The notes under the pieces were generated by a model. It had not been told where the DNA came from. It saw only the letters and a list, made by a program, of their open reading frames with translations, and did no database searches. This document shows positions 44,823 to 53,802 of a DNA stretch of 64,000 nucleotides, in pieces. Each line of letters opens with the position of its first letter. Positions within the stretch are counted from its first letter, which is position 1. The position numbers were made by a program, and so were the translations under genes. This DNA comes from Bacteroidetes bacterium HGW-Bacteroidetes-16 (lineage in GTDB: Bacteria > Bacteroidota > Bacteroidia > Bacteroidales > F082), in NCBI GenBank assembly GCA_002840975.1, contig PHDN01000004.1, forward strand, positions 62,001 to 126,000, given 5' to 3'.

Positions 44823-47374
44823 TATCCTTTAAACTCAATGGCGAACTTGTAAACTATTACGGAGATCCGGATGGATTTTTACTGCCCTTTTTGCGCCTCG
44901 ACAAACACCTCACGACTGTAAAAGACGGTTGCTCCGGGCAGGCTGCTTGTGGTGCCTGCACCGTGGAAATCAACGGCAAAGCCAGACTGGCTTGTGTCAC
45001 CAGGATGAAAACGCTGGAAAACGCAGAAGTGTTAACTCCCGAAGGTTTTCCTCCATCTGTGCTCGACACCATCGCCAAATCGTTTGTCAATCAGGGTGCT
45101 GTGCAGTGTGGGTTTTGTACTCCGGGGTTTATCAGCCGTACAAAAGTGCTTTTGCAGGACAAGCCAAATCCTACCATTCAGGAAATTCAGCAGGCACTCA
45201 AACCTCATCTGTGCCGGTGTACCGGATATAAAAAGATTGAACAAGCCATTGAAGTTGCTGCAGATTCGCTTGCAAGCGGAAAACACCTCGAACTGACCAA
45301 AACTAGTGGAAAAATCGGAATCCCGCATCCAAAATACGAAGCCTATCAAACCGCCATCGGTGAACGCAAGTTTGTGGACGACATGTTCCTTGACGGGATG
45401 CTTTTTGCGGCGTTAAAATTTTCGGATCATCCTAAGGCGAAAATCCTTAAAATCGATGTATCGGAAGCATTGGAAATACCCGGTGTTCATGGGATTTTCA
45501 CTGCAAACGACATTCCGGGTGAACAAAAAGTCGGCCTCATACTTCAGGATTGGTCGGTGATGATTGGCGAAGGACAAACCACCCACTACATTGGCGATGT
45601 GCTGGCAGGTGTGGTAGCCGACAGCGACCAAATTGCCCGCGAGGTGGTAGCCAGAATAAAAGTGGAATATGAGGTGCTGGAACCGGTTACCGATGTGATG
45701 AAAGCCATGGATGGTGAGCGCGTTCATTCTGAAAGGCCCAACCACTTCGATACCACACAATTCACCATTGGAGATGTCGAAACAGCCATGTCGAAGTCGG
45801 CATTTCGGTCCAAAGGCCATTATGAAACGCAACGCGTTGAACATGGTTTTATGGAAAAAGAAGCCGCCATCGCCCAACCGGATGGGAAGGGTGGAGTGGA
45901 GCTTTTCAGCCAGAGTCAGGGCGTGTATGAGGATCGCCGCCAGGTGGCCATGATCCTGGGCCTGCCTGAAGAAAAAGTAAGGGTGATCCTCGTACCCAAT
46001 GGTGGTGGTTTTGGAGGTAAGGAAGATATGACCATTCAGGGTCATACCGCCTTGTTCGCCTATTTGATGAATAAACCGGTAAAAATAACCCTACGGCGGG
46101 AAGAATCCATCCGTATGCACCCCAAACGACATCCTGTTTTCATGGATATGGAATTGGGTTGTAATGCCGATGGTAAACTCAATGCGCTTAAATTAAAAGC
46201 CGTTGGCGACACCGGGGCCTATGCTTCGGTAGGGATGAAAGTGATGGAACGCGTGGCCGGTCATGCTGCCGGAGGTTATTTTATCCCTGAGGTAGATATT
46301 GAAGCTAAAACGGTTTATACCAACAACATTCCCTGTGGAGCCATGCGCGGTTTTGGTGCCAACCAGGTGGCTTTTGCTTTGGAAAGCTGCATTGATGACC
46401 TCTGTGATCAAGGTGGTTTCGACCGCTGGCAATTTCGATACGACAATGCACTTGTGGATGGGTTGCGCACTTCTACCGGACAAAAAGTAAAAGGTGTTGG
46501 CATCCGGGCCTGTCTTGAAGCGCTAAAACCTGATTATCTGACAGCTCCTTTTTCGGGATTAGCTTGCGCCATCAAAAATTCCGGGGTGGGAAACGGCATG
46601 AAGGATGAATCACAGGTGAGCATAGAAATTCTCTCGGAAAACAAAATCCGTCTACAGCATGGCTGGACCGAGATGGGACAAGGCGTTCACAACATGGCGC
46701 TGCAAACCTTGTGCGAAGAAACCGGCGTTGATCCTAAAATCATTGAAGTGGTTGTGGATACAGAAGCACAGCTCAAAACCGGGATGACGACCAGTTCACG
46801 GGCCACCGCTTTGGTGGGGTTGGCCATCATCAACGCGGCCAAAGCATTTAAATCCGATTTAAAGCAACATTCGCTGAAAGCGTTGGTTGGCAAAACCTAC
46901 AAGGGCGAGTTTGTCTGCGACTGGACCACCAAACCCGGCACAGGTGTTGAAGACCCGATTATTCATTATTCCTACGGATATGCGGCCCAACTTTGTGTAC
47001 TCGACGAAAAAGGTGAAATCATCCGCATGGTAGCAGCACACGATGCCGGCAAAATCATGAATCCTCTGTTGTTCGAAGGACAGATCGAAGGCGGTGTTCA
47101 CATGGGTTTGGGTTACGCACTGACAGAAGATTTGCCCATGAAAGATGGTTTCTTACTCAGCGAACGCATGCGCGATTTAAAAATCCTGCGCGCTCACGAA
47201 ACCCCTGAAATCAAGGTGATTGGCGTGGAAGTTCCCGATCCTGTAGGTCCTTATGGAGCCAAAGGAATTGGCGAAATCGGCCTGGTGCCCACCGCAGCGG
47301 CTGTGGCCAATGCACTTTATGCTTTTGATGGGGTGAAGCGGATGAAATTGCCGTTGATGATAGGTAATTCTTAA
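44819..47374 (+). CDS. Selenium-type xanthine dehydrogenase, fused FeS and molybdenum subunits
   Basis: 851 residues, the length of the fused selenium-dependent hydroxylase family. Two [2Fe-2S] clusters are at the start: C38, C44, C47, C59 and C97, C100, C132, C134 (QCGFCTPGFI and CRCTGY). The molybdenum domain follows directly, with no FAD domain between, and includes FGGKEDMTIQGHTALFA, AMRGFGANQVAFALES, TEMGQGVHNM and the base-catalyst glutamate E819 in GIGEIGLVPTAAA. It should hydroxylate a purine (hypoxanthine, xanthine) or related heterocycle, passing electrons to a separate acceptor, perhaps YgfK. Selenium dependence (a labile Se ligand, not selenocysteine) is inferred from the gene family; selD, yqeB and yqeC are not in the window. 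Confidence 0.9.
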   Translation: MISFKLNGELVNYYGDPDGFLLPFLRLDKHLTTVKDGCSGQAACGACTVEINGKARLACVTRMKTLENAEVLTPEGFPPSVLDTIAKSFVNQGAVQCGFCTPGFISRTKVLLQDKPNPTIQEIQQALKPHLCRCTGYKKIEQAIEVAADSLASGKHLELTKTSGKIGIPHPKYEAYQTAIGERKFVDDMFLDGMLFAALKFSDHPKAKILKIDVSEALEIPGVHGIFTANDIPGEQKVGLILQDWSVMIGEGQTTHYIGDVLAGVVADSDQIAREVVARIKVEYEVLEPVTDVMKAMDGERVHSERPNHFDTTQFTIGDVETAMSKSAFRSKGHYETQRVEHGFMEKEAAIAQPDGKGGVELFSQSQGVYEDRRQVAMILGLPEEKVRVILVPNGGGFGGKEDMTIQGHTALFAYLMNKPVKITLRREESIRMHPKRHPVFMDMELGCNADGKLNALKLKAVGDTGAYASVGMKVMERVAGHAAGGYFIPEVDIEAKTVYTNNIPCGAMRGFGANQVAFALESCIDDLCDQGGFDRWQFRYDNALVDGLRTSTGQKVKGVGIRACLEALKPDYLTAPFSGLACAIKNSGVGNGMKDESQVSIEILSENKIRLQHGWTEMGQGVHNMALQTLCEETGVDPKIIEVVVDTEAQLKTGMTTSSRATALVGLAIINAAKAFKSDLKQHSLKALVGKTYKGEFVCDWTTKPGTGVEDPIIHYSYGYAAQLCVLDEKGEIIRMVAAHDAGKIMNPLLFEGQIEGGVHMGLGYALTEDLPMKDGFLLSERMRDLKILRAHETPEIKVIGVEVPDPVGPYGAKGIGEIGLVPTAAAVANALYAFDGVKRMKLPLMIGNS

Positions 47375-47409
47375 TCTGTAAAGTAATAACTATAATAAAC
47401 TGATCAATC

Positions 47410-48681
47410 ATGTCCATCATACTTAAAAACGCCACCTTTATCCACTGGAAATCGCTCGAACAAATTCAGACTTCCCTTAAAGTTGAACCCGGCTCTGGCG
47501 GGGGTTATTTATTGCTTCCGGCCGATCTTGAAGGCGTTGACATCAGCAAAGATGAAGTAATCGATTGCACCGGAAAGCTGGTCACCAAAGCCTTTGCTGT
47601 TGGACATCACCATGTGTATTCTGCCCTGGCCCGCGGGATGCCCGTTCCGGCAAAACAACCGGAGAACTTTATGGAAATCCTGAAATACGTATGGTGGAAC
47701 CTCGACAAGGCCCTCGACAAAGATATGATTGAAGCCAGTGCTCTGGCCACGGCCATGGCCTGTGCCAAGGCCGGATCTGCTTTTGTGATCGATCACCATG
47801 CTTCACCCAATGCCATCAGGGGTTCCCTGGAAATCATAGCCAAAGCATTCCATCGGGTAGGTGTGGGTCATTTGCTGTGTTATGAAATCTCCGACCGTGA
47901 TGGACTCGAAAAAGCTCAATCGGGTTTACAGGAAACTGAAGAATATCTGAATGCAAATCAGGGACTTGTCGGACTTCATGCTTCATTTACCGTAGGAGAT
48001 GAAACCCTGAAAAAGGCAATGAACCTGATGGAAAAGACCAACTCCGGCATCCACATCCATGTTGCGGAAGATTTGGCCGATCAAGACCACTGTCAGCAGC
48101 TTTATCACAGACGGGTAGTGGAAAGACTTCATCAGTTTGGGGTGCTCAATTCTCCAAAAACCATTTTGGCCCATTGTCTTCACCTCAGTGAAAAAGAGCG
48201 TAGTTTAATCCGAAATTCACCCGCGTGGTTAGTTGAAAATGCGGAAAGCAATCTGAATAACAACGTGGGCCACTTTCGTGGGACAGACCTGGGTAAGAAT
48301 ATCATGCTGGGCACCGATGGGATGCACAGCGACATGCTCCGAAGTGCGCAGGCGGCTTTTTTCGCCGGACAGGAAGCGGATCAAATCAACGTGCCGGAAG
48401 CCTATCGCAGGTTTAGAAATGTGCATCATTATTTAGCTGACAATCACTTTAAAGGCGATGGAGAAAACAACCTGGTAGTACTGGATTATAATTCACCAAC
48501 GCCTGTTACCACTGATAATTTCCCGGGACATTTTGTTTTTGGATTGTCATCCAACCACATCCAACATGTGATTTCAAACGGAAATTGGTTGGTGAATAAC
48601 AAAAGGCTCACCAATGTGGATGAAAAGGCGATTTTAACGTACACCAAAGAGCAGGCATTGCGCATGTGGAAAAAACTATAG
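47410..48681 (+). CDS. ssnA: SsnA-type metal-dependent aminohydrolase
   Basis: 423 residues of the amidohydrolase superfamily. Metal ligands are visible in AVGHHHVYSALARG (H66-H68), HIHVAEDLADQDHC, ILAHCLHLSEKE and LGTDGMHSDML. SsnA is a guanine-deaminase-like enzyme always found beside ygfK and the selenium hydroxylases; it is thought to deaminate or open a purine-derived ring. It is the last gene of the five-gene operon, 35 bases after the dehydrogenase. Its N-terminal strand is short and the second domain partly replaced by a C-terminal beta tail, as usual in the family. Confidence 0.92.
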   Translation: MSIILKNATFIHWKSLEQIQTSLKVEPGSGGGYLLLPADLEGVDISKDEVIDCTGKLVTKAFAVGHHHVYSALARGMPVPAKQPENFMEILKYVWWNLDKALDKDMIEASALATAMACAKAGSAFVIDHHASPNAIRGSLEIIAKAFHRVGVGHLLCYEISDRDGLEKAQSGLQETEEYLNANQGLVGLHASFTVGDETLKKAMNLMEKTNSGIHIHVAEDLADQDHCQQLYHRRVVERLHQFGVLNSPKTILAHCLHLSEKERSLIRNSPAWLVENAESNLNNNVGHFRGTDLGKNIMLGTDGMHSDMLRSAQAAFFAGQEADQINVPEAYRRFRNVHHYLADNHFKGDGENNLVVLDYNSPTPVTTDNFPGHFVFGLSSNHIQHVISNGNWLVNNKRLTNVDEKAILTYTKEQALRMWKKL

Positions 48682-48737
48682 CACCTTGTTTGGAATTACT
48701 TTCTTATCACACATGTTCATCCTTTTTCCGGCAATTA

Positions 48738-48855
48738 TTTCACGCAAAGTTCGCGAAGCCCTGTTTCACAAAGTTCGCAAAGCGATAAAATTTTTGGTTC
48801 ACAATGCTTCTTTGCAAACGCTGCGTATTATGCACTTTGTGCACTTTGCGTGAAA
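48738..48855. repeat. Inverted-arm repeat element with CGCAAAG-type units
   Basis: TTTCACGCAAAGT (48738-48750) is the exact reverse complement of ACTTTGCGTGAAA (48843-48855). Between them are further imperfect copies of the same unit in both orientations (CACAAAGTTCGCAAAGCG, CTTTGCAAACGCTG, TGCACTTTGTGCAC). The element can fold into a long interrupted stem between ssnA and the arsC-like gene. Confidence 0.65.
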
Positions 48856-48921
48856 CTTGTCTGGCTTGCCCAGGTTAGGATTAAAATAACATTTGACAGA
48901 TCATTTTTCGCAAAGAATTCC

Positions 48922-48929
48922 TAACTTTG
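48922..48929 (+). promoter_or_regulatory. -7 promoter element (TAACTTTG) of the arsC-like gene
   Basis: Exact TAnnTTTG match 21 bases before the ATG at 48951; it lies upstream of that ATG and overlaps an in-frame earlier codon, supporting the later start. Confidence 0.5.
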
Positions 48930-48950
48930 AACCTCATTAAATTGGTTGCC

Positions 48951-49292
48951 ATGATCCAGGTTTATCACAATCCGCGTTGTAAAAAATCACGTGCCGGTCT
49001 TCAGTATGTGCAGGAAAGGACTGCCGAAGTGGAGATTATCGATTACCTCAAAAATCCCCTGACCGAAATGGAATTGAAGGTATTGCTGATGAAACTCAAC
49101 AAAAAACCGCAGGAGATGGTGCGTACCCAGGAAGCTTATTTTAAAAGTGCGCTGAAAGGTCAGCAGTTTAACTACAACGAATGGATTCGGATTCTGGTTG
49201 AAAACCCGAAATTGATTAAGCGACCCATTGTTGTAAAGGGAAACAAGGCTATTTGGGGCGATCCGGTGGAAGAATTGGAGGTGCTTTTTTGA
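48951..49292 (+). CDS. ArsC/Spx-family protein (arsenate reductase-like)
   Basis: 113 residues from the ATG at 48951. The thioredoxin-like ArsC fold is clear: VYHNPRCKKSRAGLQYVQE with the catalytic-type cysteine C10, IIDYLKNPLTEMELKVLLMKL, and the C-terminal LIKRPIVVKGNKAIWGDP. Proteins like this reduce arsenate with glutathione or glutaredoxin, or act as Spx/YffB-like proteins of unknown role. There is no arsenic operon around it, so a true arsenate role is uncertain. Confidence 0.87.
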   Translation: MIQVYHNPRCKKSRAGLQYVQERTAEVEIIDYLKNPLTEMELKVLLMKLNKKPQEMVRTQEAYFKSALKGQQFNYNEWIRILVENPKLIKRPIVVKGNKAIWGDPVEELEVLF

Positions 49293-49293
49293 A

Positions 49294-49468
49294 AGTTGGG
49301 AGTCCGGAGTCCGAAGATGGAAGAAGATTGTAGTGTAAAATGAGGCATCGGATAAAATAATAATTGAAACTGAAATTGGTATTTTTTGAAATTATGAAGG
49401 GTGCTATTCGATGAAAGTAGATATTGAATTCATATGGTCTTCCGACTTCGATCTCCTGACTTCCATCT
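49294..49468. repeat. Inverted repeat with arms of degenerate 7-bp units
   Basis: Arm 1 (49294-49324) reads in steps of seven as AGTTGGG AGTCCGG AGTCCGA AGATGGA AGA. Arm 2 (49438-49468) is its imperfect reverse complement, again in 7-base steps (about 24 of 31 positions pair). The arms are separated by 113 bases of AT-rich sequence between the arsC-like gene and fumC. Confidence 0.65.
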
Positions 49469-49527
49469 ATTAAAATATAAATCAATCCATTTAAACAACT
49501 TATATTCACATACATAAATCAATCACC

Positions 49528-50913
49528 ATGAGTTTCAGAACTGAACACGACACGATGGGCGAAGTACAGGTTCCCGCCGATAAATACTGGGGAGCACAGA
49601 CTCAGCGCTCGAAAATGAATTTTAAAATCGGGACCGAAGGCTCCATGCCCGAAGAAATCATTATGGCTTTTGCCTATCTGAAGAAAGCAGCGGCTCTGGC
49701 CAATGCCGACCTGGGTGTCCTCGCCATTGAAAAAGCCACCCTGATTGCCAAAGCGGCCGATGAAATTCTGGAAGGCAAGCTGGCCGGGAATTTCCCGTTG
49801 GTCATCTGGCAAACGGGTTCGGGTACACAGTCGAACATGAACATGAACGAGGTAATTGCCAACAGAGGCCATGTAATCAGTGGAGGTTCCCTCGATGACA
49901 AAACCAAAGTGCTCCATCCCAACGATGATGTGAACAAATCACAGTCGTCGAACGACACCTTCCCTACGGCCATGCACATTGCGGCTTACAAACTGATCAT
50001 GGAAGTGACCATTCCCGGTGTTCAGAAGCTGCGTGATGCCCTGGCAGAAAAAGCCGAATCTTTTAAGTCCATTGTCAAAACCGGTCGTACCCACCTGATG
50101 GATGCCACACCGCTCACCCTCGGACAGGAATTTTCGGGCTATGTAGCCCAACTGGATTTTGGTTTGAAAGCCCTTAAAAACACCCTGCCACACCTAAGCG
50201 AGTTAGCGCTGGGAGGCACTGCCGTTGGAACCGGACTCAATACGCCCAAAGGATATTCGGAGAAAGTAGCTGCTCAAATCGCCAAGCTTACAGGGTTTCC
50301 ATTTATCACAGCACAAAACAAATTTGAAGCGTTGTCGGCACACGATGCCATCGTGGAATCCTCCGGCGCGTTAAAGCAACTGGCCGTAAGCCTGATGCAC
50401 ATTGGGAACAACATCCGTACACTGGCTTCCGGTCCACGGTGCAGCATTGGCGAAATTCAGCTTCCGGCCAACGAACCGGGATCGAGCATCATGCCCGGCA
50501 AGGTGAACCCTACCCAAAACGAAGCCCTCACCATGGTCTGTGCACAGGTCATCGGAAACGATGCGGCCATTACCGTTGGCGGGATGCAGGGACATTTTCA
50601 ACTGAATGTGTTTAAACCGGTGATGATTGCCAACCTGCTGCAAGCTGCCCGTTTGTTGGGGGATGCCTGTGTTTCATTTACCGATAATTGTGTTGTCGGA
50701 ATTGAGCCCAACTACCGTGTTCTACAGGAAAAACTTGAAAATTCATTGATGCTGGTAACCGCTTTGAATACCCATATTGGATATGACAAATCGGCCAAGA
50801 TTGCCAAGAAAGCCCATGCCGAAGGCACCACTTTGCGTGAAGCTGCTTTGGAATTGGGCTATTTAACCGATGAGGAGTTTAATCTTTGGGTAGATCCGAG
50901 GAAGATGATTTAA
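49528..50913 (+). CDS. fumC: Class II fumarate hydratase
   Basis: 461 residues, the typical length of FumC. It starts [28 protein letters not shown]-like (family opening), has the substrate-site [17 protein letters not shown], the [20 protein letters not shown] stretch, and the superfamily signature [16 protein letters not shown] with the catalytic serine loop. It interconverts fumarate and malate in the cytoplasm. Aspartase shares the fold, but the residues around NEVIANR and the HLMDATP motif fit fumarase. It stands alone and is followed by a strong terminator. Confidence 0.96.
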   Translation: MSFRTEHDTMGEVQVPADKYWGAQTQRSKMNFKIGTEGSMPEEIIMAFAYLKKAAALANADLGVLAIEKATLIAKAADEILEGKLAGNFPLVIWQTGSGTQSNMNMNEVIANRGHVISGGSLDDKTKVLHPNDDVNKSQSSNDTFPTAMHIAAYKLIMEVTIPGVQKLRDALAEKAESFKSIVKTGRTHLMDATPLTLGQEFSGYVAQLDFGLKALKNTLPHLSELALGGTAVGTGLNTPKGYSEKVAAQIAKLTGFPFITAQNKFEALSAHDAIVESSGALKQLAVSLMHIGNNIRTLASGPRCSIGEIQLPANEPGSSIMPGKVNPTQNEALTMVCAQVIGNDAAITVGGMQGHFQLNVFKPVMIANLLQAARLLGDACVSFTDNCVVGIEPNYRVLQEKLENSLMLVTALNTHIGYDKSAKIAKKAHAEGTTLREAALELGYLTDEEFNLWVDPRKMI

Positions 50914-50933
50914 TTCAATAAGCCAACTATTTT

Positions 50934-50969
50934 AAAAAAAGCTGTCCCGGTTATCGGGGCAGCTTTTTT
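50934..50969. terminator. Intrinsic terminator between fumC and mazF (works both ways)
   Basis: AAAAAAA, then GCTGTCCCG, loop GTTAT, CGGGGCAGC, then TTTTTT. Nine-pair stem with one G-U, flanked by A and T runs, so it can end both fumC (plus) and mazF (minus) transcripts. Confidence 0.85.
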
Positions 50970-51112
50970 AATGAAATCCTTAAAAATGCGATCATAACCG
51001 AAATATTAATATGAATTTATCGGTTTGAACCGAAAAATTGATCCTTTTATTTGAATTGATTTATCAGATACGCGAAGAACCTTTTTTTATGTGTATACTT
51101 TAATGTCCCATT

Positions 51113-51445
51113 TCAATACCTTAAAATATCGTTAAGTCCCTGTTTCAATTCACTTAATTCGGCTTTTGTGATCGTTCCTAATTTACTTACCAATCGTTCT
51201 TTTAAAATAGACCTAATTTGAAAAACCATCATTTCTGACTTTTGAGAAAGGCCATTTTCCGCATTGGGTTCAAGGACAATATTTCCCTTATATTCTTTGA
51301 TTTTAGAAGTCAACGGACAAGCTATTACCACCTTGAGGTAAGTATTTAACAAATCTCCACTGACAATAACTACCGGCCGGTATCCTTTTTGTTCGCTGCC
51401 CTTTACCGGATTTAAATCGGCAAACCAGATTTCCCGCTGTTTCAT
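51113..51445 (-). CDS. mazF: MazF/PemK-family mRNA interferase toxin
   Basis: 110 residues. The N-terminal IWFADLNPVKGSEQKGYRPVVIVS is the characteristic beta-barrel opening with conserved P and the G-x-E-x-x-x-x-RP motif; ACPLTSKIKEYKGNIVLEP and LSQKSEMMVFQIRSILKERL follow. MazF cleaves single-stranded mRNA at short sequences unless held by its antitoxin. Start overlaps the antitoxin gene by 4 bases, giving antitoxin-first order. Confidence 0.93.
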   Translation of the reverse strand: MKQREIWFADLNPVKGSEQKGYRPVVIVSGDLLNTYLKVVIACPLTSKIKEYKGNIVLEPNAENGLSQKSEMMVFQIRSILKERLVSKLGTITKAELSELKQGLNDILRY

Positions 51446-51675
51446 GAATTGAGCTGTTTCAGGTAGTCTTCCATGCCTTCCTCAGCCATACTGAGGAGGT
51501 CTTTATCATTTGCTGCCTGTTTATAGGATTGAACATATTCCGCGCGGGTTAATTGATCAAGATAAATCTGTAAGGCTTTTTCAATGATTTTGTTCTTTGG
51601 CATCGACATGCGTTTAGCCATATTGTTGAGCTTAAGGAGGAGCTCATCAGGCAAGGTGCTGGTAAAGGTGATCAT
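51442..51675 (-). CDS. Antitoxin of the mazF pair, ribbon-helix-helix type
   Basis: 77 residues. The N-terminal part (FTSTLPDELLLKLNNMAKRM, then PKNKIIEKALQIYLDQL) matches the strand-helix-helix pattern of CopG/MetJ-like DNA binders rather than the SpoVT/AbrB fold of classic MazE. The acidic C-terminal tail (SMAEEGMEDYLKQLNS) would occupy the toxin. As with other such pairs it should bind the operator just upstream and repress its own operon. Confidence 0.88.
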   Translation of the reverse strand: MITFTSTLPDELLLKLNNMAKRMSMPKNKIIEKALQIYLDQLTRAEYVQSYKQAANDKDLLSMAEEGMEDYLKQLNS

Positions 51676-51682
51676 ACTTTTC

Positions 51683-51713
51683 GATTTATATTTACAAATC
51701 GCAAATATAAATC
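51683..51713 (-). promoter_or_regulatory. Promoter and palindromic operator of the toxin-antitoxin pair
   Basis: A perfect 11-base inverted repeat, GATTTATATTT (51683-51693) and AAATATAAATC (51703-51713), spaced by 9 bases. The minus-strand -7 element TATATTTG (51702-51709) lies inside its right arm, 26 bases before the antitoxin ATG. An RHH dimer bound here would block the promoter. Confidence 0.7.
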
Positions 51714-51812
51714 AAAAATGATTAATAGTCAATTCGAAATATCATCTGGAAAGCGCCTTTACTAGATCGGTCTTGATCTATCTCAAAAGATTGCTCATTA
51801 TAATTACTCTTG

Positions 51813-53801
51813 TTACTTCCCTGTTTGATCTTTCAATTGATTATTTATCAACCTGTTGGTATATTGCTGCAAAAGCGCTTTGAGCTGAAGCTCCAGACTA
51901 TCCGCAATGATGGGTTGTTCTTTAATCAGGTTGCGATTGTGGGAATGATCTAAAATGTTGTTAAATAGTGCCGTGGCTTCTTCCCCATCAAACAACAGGC
52001 TGTAATTGCCGGAAGTAATTTGCATCATCCCGCTTACGGGCTGCATCACCAACCGGGGAGCCGTGGTATCGAACAGGCTGCTGCCAAAGGCGACTTCGGT
52101 ATCCGCAAAGTTGAGATAATCGAGGATGGTGGGACCTACATCTGTTTGCTGTGCTGTGCGGTAATCAACTCCCGATAAGTTGCTGTCGCCGGGAGCAAAC
52201 AACATCATCGGAATGGCATAACGCCCCGAAGTATTTTTGTAATAACTCAATTGTTCAGAAGTGAGGCTGGCACCGGGTTCCTGTACTTTTTCCTTATCCG
52301 AAACCAGCACCGACTGGGCAGGATGATCAGCCAGAATCACAAACAAAGTGTTGTTGTACCAGGGCATGGTTTTGGCCGTTTCGAAAAACTTTTTCAGGGC
52401 ATAATCCGAATAACGAACCACTCGGTGGATGCGCAGATCGCCTTCCGGGAAACGCTTTTGATGCTGTTCAGGAACATGGTATGGATAATGCGAACTCAAT
52501 GTAAACTCGAAGGCAAAAAACGGCTGTTGAAAAGTGTTAAGCTTTTGTGCCATAAATTGCAGAAAAGGCTCATCGTAAATGCCCCAGAATCCGTCATAGT
52601 CTGCATCGTTGTTGTATTCCTGTCGGCCATAATAATCCTGAAATCCGGCATAACCTGAAAAACCGTCAAAGTCCATGGTGCCATTGGTGCCGCCATGAAA
52701 AAAAGCAGTTCTATATCCTTTTTCGTTGAGAATCTGTGTCAATCCCCGCGTTTTGTTGGTGCCGTAAACGGAGGTGATATACGGATCGTCCATCAATGCA
52801 GGAAGGCCGATCACCACCGCCGGAATGGCATCGATGGAGCGCAACCCGTTGGAAAACGCACTGTCCATCACCAGTGCATGTTGTGAAAGAGAATCCAGAA
52901 ATGGGGTAAATCCTTTATATCCATTTAAAAAACCAACATATTCGCGCGAAAAACTTTCCAGCAACAGCACCACCACATTTTTTGGATTGGGTTCTCCGCT
53001 TTTCCCAAAATGATGCACCACCGGGTAAATGCCCATCGCTTTTTCATCGGGCATAAATTTTACCGGGGTCAGTTCATCGTGACCGTATGTGGTCATGGCG
53101 GTAAATACTGAATTCAGCACCAGGGGCATATTAGCGGCTGATACCGATTTGGAGGCATGCATGATGGCCAACGGACGCAGTTGTACTCCGCCCCTGGCAC
53201 CCATCAGTGATAATCCCAACAGCAGAACAGGAGTCAGTCCTTTGACCAAAATATTAAACCAGACAGGTCTGCGGGTATCTTTTTCATTCGCTCTTTTTCC
53301 CTTTTTTTGGTTGACTTTTGGATAAATCTTCCAAACTAAAACCATTATCACCACAGCCAACACCGATACGTACCAGTAATCGGCTATAAATCCCGGAAGA
53401 AGTATTTTCACGTCATCGCTCATCACGATAAACTTCCACACATCGGCGGTGGAACGTTTTTGCACAAAGTGAAAATACACCGAGTCAGCCATGTTGGCGA
53501 TCAACAAGAAAATATTGACTGAAACAAATAATACTTTCAGACCAAGCTGGAACCCTTTTCTCATCAAAATACTGCCCAAAGGTAAAATCTGTGGCAGGAT
53601 GAACAGCATATTAAAATAGATCAGCACCGACACGTCGAAACGCATACCGAAGATAAAAATGCGGATGAGCTCCGTGACCGGGATGTCCTGATAAAGTCCT
53701 ACGTTGAAGAAATAGAAAAACAAACGGGCTACAAAAAAGAGGAACAGGGCGAGCAACAGCCGCTTGATTAACAAGCCTATTTGGTAAAAATACCCGCTCA
53801 T
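51813..53801 (-). CDS. LtaS/sulfatase-family membrane phosphotransferase
   Basis: 662 residues from the ATG at 53801, one base after the stop of the methyltransferase gene; an earlier in-frame start would lie in that gene. Five membrane helices lie in the first 240 residues (for example LLLALFLFFVARLFFYFF and VSVLAVVIMVLVWKIYP). An extracytoplasmic alkaline-phosphatase-fold domain follows, with VVVLLLESFSREYVGFL (metal Glu), NGLRSIDAIPAV (nucleophile region, Ser/Thr), FFHGGTNGTMDFDGFSGYAGF, FVILADHPAQ and AIPMMLFAPGD. LtaS-like enzymes transfer glycerol phosphate or phosphoethanolamine to lipids or glycans. The acceptor here is unknown; a Gram-negative envelope glycolipid or glycan is likely. 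Confidence 0.88.
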   Translation of the reverse strand: MSGYFYQIGLLIKRLLLALFLFFVARLFFYFFNVGLYQDIPVTELIRIFIFGMRFDVSVLIYFNMLFILPQILPLGSILMRKGFQLGLKVLFVSVNIFLLIANMADSVYFHFVQKRSTADVWKFIVMSDDVKILLPGFIADYWYVSVLAVVIMVLVWKIYPKVNQKKGKRANEKDTRRPVWFNILVKGLTPVLLLGLSLMGARGGVQLRPLAIMHASKSVSAANMPLVLNSVFTAMTTYGHDELTPVKFMPDEKAMGIYPVVHHFGKSGEPNPKNVVVLLLESFSREYVGFLNGYKGFTPFLDSLSQHALVMDSAFSNGLRSIDAIPAVVIGLPALMDDPYITSVYGTNKTRGLTQILNEKGYRTAFFHGGTNGTMDFDGFSGYAGFQDYYGRQEYNNDADYDGFWGIYDEPFLQFMAQKLNTFQQPFFAFEFTLSSHYPYHVPEQHQKRFPEGDLRIHRVVRYSDYALKKFFETAKTMPWYNNTLFVILADHPAQSVLVSDKEKVQEPGASLTSEQLSYYKNTSGRYAIPMMLFAPGDSNLSGVDYRTAQQTDVGPTILDYLNFADTEVAFGSSLFDTTAPRLVMQPVSGMMQITSGNYSLLFDGEEATALFNNILDHSHNRNLIKEQPIIADSLELQLKALLQQYTNRLINNQLKDQTGK

Positions 53802-53802
53802 G

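Noticed and set aside
45413-46045. 210-codon minus-strand open frame
   Set aside because: Antisense to the molybdenum domain of the hydroxylase, which shows all family motifs.
44819-47374. Selenocysteine in the hydroxylase
   Set aside because: The frame has no internal TGA; selenium in this family is a labile cofactor ligand, so no SECIS element is expected.
48738-48855. CRISPR-like array
   Set aside because: Units are degenerate, in both orientations, with no regular spacers and no cas genes.
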